46,642 nucleotides of DNA from Colwellia sp. (GTDB taxonomy: Bacteria > Pseudomonadota > Gammaproteobacteria > Enterobacterales > Alteromonadaceae): positions 1 through 46,642 of the forward strand of contig JAESPR010000028.1 in assembly GCA_016765685.1 (NCBI GenBank), written 5' to 3'. Shown one piece after another: positions 40,433-46,642 of the stretch. Positions within the stretch are counted from its first letter, which is position 1, and each line of letters starts with the position of its first letter. The translations under genes were made by a program, and so were the position numbers. The notes beneath the pieces were generated by a model. That model was not told the origin of the DNA. It saw only the letters and a program-made list of their open reading frames with translations, and did no database searches.

Positions 40433-43243
40433 TTACATTTTATTCATTGAGGCAAGTTTGTCTGAAGCTACTTTTCTAAGGGCGTGCTCAGGCGCTAGAC
40501 TAATCGCCTTGTTCAGCATAGATTTGGCTTGTGATTTATTATCTAAGGCAATTAACGTTAACACTAAATGATAATAAATTTCACCATTGTTAACATCACG
40601 GGCGGTTGCTTCTCGAAATAAAGCCAAAGCTTTTGATGGTTGATCATTATGATAATAAAGCCAGCCTAACGTATCATTAATAGCCGCAATATTCGGCGCA
40701 AGCTTGTAGGCTTTTTCAGCATAACTAAGCGCTTTACTTAAGTCTTGATCAAGATAAAAATTTGCTAGATTATTCAAAAAAAGGGGCTGCTCATTTAGCC
40801 TTGGAAAACGTTCAATAACTTGTATCGCTTGAACTTTATCACCTTGCCTTAATAATAATGAACTCAATTGAGCAACCGACCAAGCATCATTAGGAATAAC
40901 AGCTAACCAGTTAGTAAGTAGTAACTTAAGTTGACTAACATTGCCTGTTTTAACGTAAAGTTGTGCCAACAACTGCATGGTTTCCCTGTGATTTTGGTTG
41001 GTGTTAGTGGCTTCTCTTAAAGGTTGTGTTAAGTAAATATCTTTAACAATAACGATGGCTTTTTTAAAATGCTGTTGAGCAATTAACCAACGCGATTTAA
41101 GCTCTAACCACACACGGCTATTGCTATTTTGTGTCAATTGCTCCTTAATAATTTTCTCTGCTGCTTTATATTCGCCTTTCATTAAATGCCAACGTGTTTG
41201 AAGCAAAGCTGATACGCCTGTTGCATCAATACTAACAATTCGAGCAAGGGTTTTTTCTGCTGCGGGTAAATCATTTAAGTCTAATTGGTAATGAGCTAAC
41301 ACAGCAAGTTTGTCTGAGTCTTGATAAACCAAACCAAAAAGTATTTTTAAGGTTTTTTTAGCCAAAAAAGGCTGCTTCATTTGGATATGCAACTGGCTTT
41401 TCTGTAACAGTAACGACTGATCTAAAGGGAATTCACGTTCAAGGGCTGATAATAACTCACTGGCTTTAACATAGTGTTGGCCACTTATATACAACTTAAC
41501 TAAAGCACGCCCTGCTTGGTAATCATTCGTGGCTATCTGTTGAAGTAGTTGGATGGCTAGCGCTAGATTTTCTTGCTTTATAGCTAAATCTGCATACAAC
41601 TGTAAAACTGTCTTATCATCTCGATTTACATTCAGTAGTTGTTGATAGTATTGCTCTGTTTGTACTAAGTCGCCACGATGTAATGACATGCCCGCGAGTG
41701 CTAATAAGGCAGCAGGAAACTGCTCATTTAGGATTAATGCTTGTTTAAAAAAATACACCGCTCTTTGCTCTTGCCCTGTTTTAAGAGACAGTTCTCCCGC
41801 TAATTGCAGCACTTCAATTTTATCTGAATATTGATTTAATAAAGATTGGGTGGTTAATTTAGCTTGTTCAAGTAAGCCTTGTTCTAACTGCATAAAAGCA
41901 AGTATAGTGCTATTTTGCAATGAGCTATTTTGCAATGAGCTATTAGCATCTGTCTCTGACGTTTCCTTTGACAATATAACTAAGGCTAAATCGAATTTAT
42001 CTTCAACCAACAAGGCATTAATGTATTGCTGTTTTATCGCTTCATCACTTGGGAAGTTTAACCAAGCTTTTTTTAATACCGTTAGTTTTTTTTCTTCTAA
42101 ATTGGACTTAGCGTATATTTCTGCAGCTAAAATATAAAATTCACTCTGATTAGGGTTTTTAACTAACGCCTTTTCAATATGACGCTGCGCTTGGTTATAG
42201 TTTTGCTGACGAAAAGCAATAATGGCAAGGTAACGACGAGCATTAGCGTTTTCACCATAAAGCTCTAGGTAATGTAAAAATTTTTGTTTCGCTTTAATCG
42301 TATTGCTATTGATAAAATTAACCGTAGCCGTTAATAATAAAACTTGTTTGTCACTTTGATAACGATCATCAATACCTGATAGCTGTTGCTTAATGTCAGC
42401 CAACAAACGCCTTGCCTGCCTATCGTGACCTTGTTGAGCCACAATAGAAGCATGTAATAATTTGGCATAAGGGTTGTTGGGAAATAACTCTCTTAATTTT
42501 AATACCACCGCTAACGCGGCGACCTGTTCATTTTTAGCGAGCAACAAACTAGCTTTAGCAAATAGCGCTTGTTGATTATTTTCATCCGCTGTCAAAATAA
42601 AAGCGACTTGGCTTTCAGCTTGTTCAAATTCAGATAAATTTTTATATATTTCGATACTTAACAATAAAGCAGGAATATAGTCAGCCTGCAATGCTAATGC
42701 GTTATTAACTTGAATTCTCGCTTGGTTTATTTGCTTCTGTTGATACCATAAATCAGCTAAAGCCGTTAACAACTCAGCAGAGTTTCCTTGTATAGCAAGT
42801 GCCTTTTTATAGGCCTTTAACGCTTCGTTAAATTGTTGTTCTTCTTTGTATGCTTTACCTTGTAAAAAAAAATAATCGCCATTATTTTTCAACTGAGGAT
42901 ATTTGCTAAGTAAAACCAGTGCTTGTTTATTTTTATGCAAAAATAATTTCACTTTTACCAGCGGTATAACAAAGGCAAGCGAGTCTGCATATAGTTTTTG
43001 CGCTTGCTCAAATTCTTTTTCTGCTGCTTTGTATCTGCCGGTTTGTAATAAAACCTCCCCTAAGAGCAGCCTAGCTGGAAGGTAATTAACATCTTGTTTT
43101 AACGTGTTTTTAACCGCAATTTCAGCAGCAGAAAATTTGCCTTCTGTAAAATAAACCAGTGCCTTCTCATATTGAGTCATTGCATCATTAGCAGATGCGT
43201 AAAAAGAAATATTGAGTAAAAATAATAGTAATAAAAAGCGCAT
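40433..43243 (-). CDS. prsT: PEP-CTERM system TPR-repeat protein PrsT
   Basis: A signal peptide (FLLLLFLLNISFYASA) is followed by 20 or so TPR units over the whole 936 residues, for example YEKALVYFTEGKFSAAEIA, AEKEFEQAQKLYADSLAF and NDTLGWLYYHNDQPSKALAL near the end. The overall pattern and length match TIGR02917 (PrsT), which accompanies PEP-CTERM/exosortase systems. Typical PrsT proteins are lipoproteins; here no cysteine lies in the signal peptide, so it should be soluble in the periplasm. It lies directly upstream of the PEP-CTERM-like gene. ATG 43243 follows GAGG. Confidence 0.85.
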   Translation of the reverse strand: MRFLLLLFLLNISFYASANDAMTQYEKALVYFTEGKFSAAEIAVKNTLKQDVNYLPARLLLGEVLLQTGRYKAAEKEFEQAQKLYADSLAFVIPLVKVKLFLHKNKQALVLLSKYPQLKNNGDYFFLQGKAYKEEQQFNEALKAYKKALAIQGNSAELLTALADLWYQQKQINQARIQVNNALALQADYIPALLLSIEIYKNLSEFEQAESQVAFILTADENNQQALFAKASLLLAKNEQVAALAVVLKLRELFPNNPYAKLLHASIVAQQGHDRQARRLLADIKQQLSGIDDRYQSDKQVLLLTATVNFINSNTIKAKQKFLHYLELYGENANARRYLAIIAFRQQNYNQAQRHIEKALVKNPNQSEFYILAAEIYAKSNLEEKKLTVLKKAWLNFPSDEAIKQQYINALLVEDKFDLALVILSKETSETDANSSLQNSSLQNSTILAFMQLEQGLLEQAKLTTQSLLNQYSDKIEVLQLAGELSLKTGQEQRAVYFFKQALILNEQFPAALLALAGMSLHRGDLVQTEQYYQQLLNVNRDDKTVLQLYADLAIKQENLALAIQLLQQIATNDYQAGRALVKLYISGQHYVKASELLSALEREFPLDQSLLLQKSQLHIQMKQPFLAKKTLKILFGLVYQDSDKLAVLAHYQLDLNDLPAAEKTLARIVSIDATGVSALLQTRWHLMKGEYKAAEKIIKEQLTQNSNSRVWLELKSRWLIAQQHFKKAIVIVKDIYLTQPLREATNTNQNHRETMQLLAQLYVKTGNVSQLKLLLTNWLAVIPNDAWSVAQLSSLLLRQGDKVQAIQVIERFPRLNEQPLFLNNLANFYLDQDLSKALSYAEKAYKLAPNIAAINDTLGWLYYHNDQPSKALALFREATARDVNNGEIYYHLVLTLIALDNKSQAKSMLNKAISLAPEHALRKVASDKLASMNKM

Positions 43244-43441
43244 ATAAAAGCCTCAATACGTTTAAGGAATATATTAGAAAAAAATTAGCGTAATTGTAGT
43301 TAATTAATGAAAATTATTCAGTAATTTTTGTTACTTAGTTATTCCTTTTTTATAACAAATTTATTCTAGATAAAATTATGCTACTAATTTTTGGTTAAAC
43401 TTTGTTAAACTAGCGAAAATTTTTTATAAAAACGAGTGTTT

Positions 43442-43942
43442 ATGAATAACAGCCCACAAGAAAATTTTCCCCGTGCTGGTTTTCGACGCCGTTTCGGTTC
43501 ATGGGTTTATGATTTTCTTATCGCTTTCGCGGTTTATATGGTTGCCGGTGCGGCTTCATTTTTAATCATGTTTCTTGGTTATTATGTAGGGCTTTATGGC
43601 ATGCAAGGTGAGCAGCATTTTTCCGATACCATCGCCAACACCTATTGGTTAAAATGGTCAAACGAATTTTGGAAAATCGCTTGGGTAAGTTTTTTCTTTG
43701 TTTTTTTCTGGTCAAGAAGCGGGCAAACTTTAGGGATGAAAGCATGGCGTTTACGTCTGCAAAATCAAGACGGAACCCGTATTAACAAAACGACTGGGGT
43801 CAAACGTTTATTACCAACGTTACTTGGTCTAGGTAACTTAACCATAATTTTTGACCGAAAAAACAAACTTAGCCTGCAAGATAGACTAACCAATACCGAA
43901 GTAGTTGTTTTGTCATTAGAAGCAAATAAAGGAAGACTCTAA
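43442..43942 (+). CDS. RDD family membrane protein
   Basis: RDD-domain protein with three membrane spans. The family's Arg-Asp-Asp region reads AGFRRRFGSWVYDFLIAF (about residues 11-28), and SGQTLGMKAWRLRLQNQDG and LSLQDRLTNTEVV are typical. Function is not known; some relatives act in ion transport. I choose ATG 43442, preceded by GAG at 43434-43436, over the GTG at 43436. It converges with lptG, as often seen in Alteromonadales, where it neighbours lptFG and pepA. Confidence 0.88.
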   Translation: MNNSPQENFPRAGFRRRFGSWVYDFLIAFAVYMVAGAASFLIMFLGYYVGLYGMQGEQHFSDTIANTYWLKWSNEFWKIAWVSFFFVFFWSRSGQTLGMKAWRLRLQNQDGTRINKTTGVKRLLPTLLGLGNLTIIFDRKNKLSLQDRLTNTEVVVLSLEANKGRL

Positions 43943-44003
43943 CGAGCAGTTGAAAGCTTTAAGTAACAAGCCATACAGATTGCTTTTTTGACGCTTGTAG
44001 CTT

Positions 44004-45071
44004 TTACGTTGCTTTCTTATTCATAAAATACCAAGCGACACTGACAAACAATAAACTGGGGGAAATAGCCCCTATTACCGGTGGGAATTGGTAAACTAAA
44101 CTCAACGATCCCAGCACCTCGTTACTCACGAAAAACAAAATCCCTGTTACTACGCCCATCATAATGCGCGCGCCCATAGAAACAGAGCGCAGCGGTCCGA
44201 AAACAAATGACAATGCAACAAACAACATCACGGCAACAGTCATAGGTTGCATTAACTTACGCCAAAAAGCTAATTGATAACGGCTAGTATCTTGGTCATT
44301 GGCTTGTAAATAATCTAAATAATCAAGTAACCCTTGTATTGATAATGATTCCGGTGTCACCGTTACTACACCGAGTTTTTTTGGTGTTAATGAAGAATGC
44401 CAAACTTGATAGTCTGCTTTAGTGGTCGTTATTTTTTGCTCTCCTAGCTGAGTATTAACTACGCCGGATAACAACCATACTTTATCTTGATAAACGGCAC
44501 TTTGTGCACTAAGCCAACTATCAAGCTTTAATTCATCATTAAAACGATAAATTTGCACCTTCTTTAACTGACCTTGCTCTAATACTTCACCAATATTAAC
44601 AAAGTAATCACCGTCTTTTGCCCAAACACCATTTTTTGCCGAAATTAAACTACCTCCTGATATTGCTTGCGCGCGTATTTCTCTCGCTCTAGCTTCACCA
44701 CTTGGGGCTAACCATTCACCCACAGCCATAGAAATTAGAATGAGCAAAGTTGCCGTTTTCATCACTGATTTAATAATATCTAATCGAGATAACCCTGATG
44801 CTTGCATCACAACCAACTCGCTATTGCTTGCTAACATACCGATACCAATCAAACCGCCAATTAATGCTGACATCGGAAAAAACACTTCCACATCTCTTGG
44901 CACCGCATAAAGCACATAAAGAGCCGCATGAGATAAATCATAATTGCCTCGCCCTACTGCCCGCATTTGCTCAACAAATTTGATAATGCCGCTAACGCTA
45001 ACAAAAACCGCTAATGTTAAAAACGTAGTTGAGGTAATAATACGGCCAATGTAAACATCTAATATTCGCAT
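44004..45071 (-). CDS. lptG: LPS export ABC permease LptG
   Basis: Inner-membrane half of the LptB2FG transporter that extracts lipopolysaccharide. The N-terminus MRILDVYIGRIITSTTFLTL, the FFPMSALIGGLIGIGMLASNSELVVMQASGLS coupling-helix region (about 60-90) and the last spans MGVVTGILFFVSNEVLGSL are typical. The periplasmic domain covers about 120-265. ATG 45071 shares a base with the lptF stop. The ATPase gene lptB is not in the window. Confidence 0.95.
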   Translation of the reverse strand: MRILDVYIGRIITSTTFLTLAVFVSVSGIIKFVEQMRAVGRGNYDLSHAALYVLYAVPRDVEVFFPMSALIGGLIGIGMLASNSELVVMQASGLSRLDIIKSVMKTATLLILISMAVGEWLAPSGEARAREIRAQAISGGSLISAKNGVWAKDGDYFVNIGEVLEQGQLKKVQIYRFNDELKLDSWLSAQSAVYQDKVWLLSGVVNTQLGEQKITTTKADYQVWHSSLTPKKLGVVTVTPESLSIQGLLDYLDYLQANDQDTSRYQLAFWRKLMQPMTVAVMLFVALSFVFGPLRSVSMGARIMMGVVTGILFFVSNEVLGSLSLVYQFPPVIGAISPSLLFVSVAWYFMNKKAT

Positions 45072-46237
45072 TAAAGCTGACCTCTAGTATTACCAGAATG
45101 GCCATTATTGCGTTTTAAAGTAGGCAATATAGCTTTAATTTTTCTGCCACTGCTGCGCTCTTTCATTAGGAAAAAAACACCTAAGAGCAATGCACTAATA
45201 TGTATTGGCCAAAGCCCGATACCTGAGGGTAAAGCTTGACGTTCAACCCCTGAACGCATCGAGGTTAACAATAAAAAGTAACCTAAAAACAACATCAATG
45301 CCGGCAGCATTTTGGCAAACTTACCTTGTCTGGGGTTTACCACACTTAATGGCACAGCAATAAAAGTTAAAATGATACACGCCAGAGGGAAAGCTATGCG
45401 CCACTGAATAGTAGCGCCATATTCAGCAATTGATTTTGCATCGGTAGGGCTCAGTAACTGCTGAGTAGGCAAAGCACTTAGTTTTCGATGTTTTTGCTCT
45501 ATTTCTTGATCTAGAATTTGAATGTAATATTTGTCAAACGCAACCGATTGGAACTCACCATTAATTGCATCACTATGATAACGTATACCATCAGATAAAA
45601 CTAAACGTTGTGAGCCCGACTCTCCTTCAAAAACCTGTCCTTTTTTCGCATACACTAAACTGGCATTAATAATACTTTCTTCACTGTGATTGTCATCGGG
45701 TAATTGAGCAACAAATACTTTATCAAAACTATTATCATCACGATTTTTATCATGGATGAAAATGACCGCTTTTTCGTTACCTGTTTTTTGAAACCTTCCA
45801 GCTATTAAAGAGCTTAAACCCGAGTCAGCGGCTAGTTCATCTTTTACTTGATACTGATATTCTGATGCCATTGGTGCTAAATACAAGGTAAAAATACCGG
45901 TAAAAATGGCAGTAATAAAAGCCAGTACTAACGTCACTCGCACCACATACCATTCACTCACACCGCAGGCATGTAATACCGTCATTTCATTGTCAGCGTA
46001 AATACGCCCATAAGCTAATAAAATTCCTAAAAAAAGACTTAATGGCAGCATCATACCCGCTAAATCTGGGATTTTAAGTGCTATAAAAATCATCACCATT
46101 TGCCCTGGAATACTGCCTTCGGAAGCATCCCCTAAAACTCGAACAAATTTTTGACTAATAAAAATGGTCATCAACACAAAAAATACTGCCAACTGTGTTT
46201 TTGCCACCTCTTTTAATAAATAACGAAATATGATCAC
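45071..46237 (-). CDS. lptF: LPS export ABC permease LptF
   Basis: Partner of LptG. MIIFRYLLKEVAKTQLAVFFV opens the first span, MMLPLSLFLGILLAYGRIYADNEMTVLHACGVS (about 57-90) is the coupling region, and PLSVVNPRQGKFAKMLPALML marks the C-terminal membrane part. The length of 388 is slightly above the usual 366. The start is GTG at 46237, preceded by TAGGATC. It is divergent from pepA across 241 AT-rich bases that must hold both promoters. Confidence 0.95.
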   Translation of the reverse strand: MIIFRYLLKEVAKTQLAVFFVLMTIFISQKFVRVLGDASEGSIPGQMVMIFIALKIPDLAGMMLPLSLFLGILLAYGRIYADNEMTVLHACGVSEWYVVRVTLVLAFITAIFTGIFTLYLAPMASEYQYQVKDELAADSGLSSLIAGRFQKTGNEKAVIFIHDKNRDDNSFDKVFVAQLPDDNHSEESIINASLVYAKKGQVFEGESGSQRLVLSDGIRYHSDAINGEFQSVAFDKYYIQILDQEIEQKHRKLSALPTQQLLSPTDAKSIAEYGATIQWRIAFPLACIILTFIAVPLSVVNPRQGKFAKMLPALMLFLGYFLLLTSMRSGVERQALPSGIGLWPIHISALLLGVFFLMKERSSGRKIKAILPTLKRNNGHSGNTRGQL

Positions 46238-46478
46238 GTAAAGATCCTATAAAATTTTCCATAAAACTTTTATAAAACATAGTTTTTTTATGACAATCGA
46301 CTCGTTTTTCAGTAAACTTGCCGTTTTCATAATTAAATAACTTTAATTAATGCGGCTGTAATTATAGCCCTTAGCGCTATAACAATAACAGTAAACTTAA
46401 CTATTAATTACTAGCTTTAATAAGTTAAAGTAAATTAATAATAGCAAAAAGTCTAAATTATTAGGTAAAGGAGAGCTC

Positions 46479-46642
46479 ATGGAGTTCAGTATAAAAAGTG
46501 GCAGTCCTGAAAAGCAACGCAGTGCTTGTATTGTTGTTGGTGTATTTGAACCTCGTCGCCTAAGTGCCACCGCCGAGCAACTTGATGAAATTAGCGAAGG
46601 CTATATCAGCAACCTTTTACGTAAAGGTGATTTAGAAGGTAA
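46479..46642 (+). CDS. pepA: Leucyl aminopeptidase PepA, N-terminal part (continues off the right edge)
   Basis: The 54 visible residues start [20 protein letters not shown] and continue [16 protein letters not shown] and [14 protein letters not shown], the N-terminal domain of PepA. The enzyme removes N-terminal residues from peptides and in E. coli also binds DNA at Xer sites. ATG 46479 follows AAAGGAG at ideal spacing. The divergent lptFG/pepA arrangement is the usual gammaproteobacterial one. Confidence 0.93.
   Translation, partial: MEFSIKSGSPEKQRSACIVVGVFEPRRLSATAEQLDEISEGYISNLLRKGDLEG

Overview
The window is AT-rich gammaproteobacterial DNA, most likely from a marine member of the Alteromonadales close to Colwellia or Thalassotalea. 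The grounds are a split ccm operon, a chitin/N-acetylglucosamine locus with a TonB receptor, a halogenase-like protein and SapC, a small TIGR02922/DUF2375-like protein, an Mrp antiporter operon next to nhaR, and PEP-CTERM components. No database could be searched; family names come from motifs and remembered homologues.

Layout. 1-2800 is a degraded strip: the end of an ISAs1-type insertion sequence, an intact TPR-sulfotransferase gene, a C-terminal remnant of lysC, and a frameshifted REP-associated transposase. 2948-6127 is ccmABCDE (cytochrome c haem delivery), with an unusual triplicated start region in front of ccmD. folD and a small protein follow on the minus strand. 7607-20192 is an amino-sugar utilisation region: nagK-nagA-nagP, a lipoprotein GH20 hexosaminidase, a DUF6445-like protein plus SapC on the plus strand, a flavin halogenase-like protein and a large TonB-dependent receptor. 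20575-26521 holds two secreted amidohydrolase-like proteins (one without metal ligands), msrQ-msrP, a membrane-anchored glutaredoxin and a Bax-like glucosaminidase. 26647-27952 is a decayed second TonB receptor. An RhlE-like helicase follows. Then comes a long minus-strand operon (37097 down to 29187): an HPF-like protein and an Mrp-type cation/proton antiporter with three antiporter-type subunits, facing a divergent nhaR. The right part carries a zinc-ribbon protein, tRNA-Leu(CAA) with a tRNA-like remnant, a choice-of-anchor-A PEP-CTERM-like protein with the TPR protein PrsT, an RDD protein, lptF-lptG, and the start of pepA.

How it works together. Palindromes of the form TGACARCGYTGTCA lie 64-76 bp before the start codons of nagK, the hexosaminidase, the TonB receptor (two copies) and, in a near-perfect form, the choice-of-anchor-A gene 20 kb away. 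They read as the operators of one LacI-type regulator (NagR-like), which is not encoded here. The chitooligosaccharide path would be: receptor imports the oligomer, hexosaminidase trims it, NagP carries GlcNAc across the inner membrane, NagK phosphorylates it and NagA deacetylates it.

Most unusual items: the three nested translation starts before ccmD; the distant operator linking a PEP-CTERM-like surface protein to amino-sugar control; the metal-less amidohydrolase paired with an intact one; the HPF-Mrp-NhaR arrangement; and a REP pair near a dead REP transposase.
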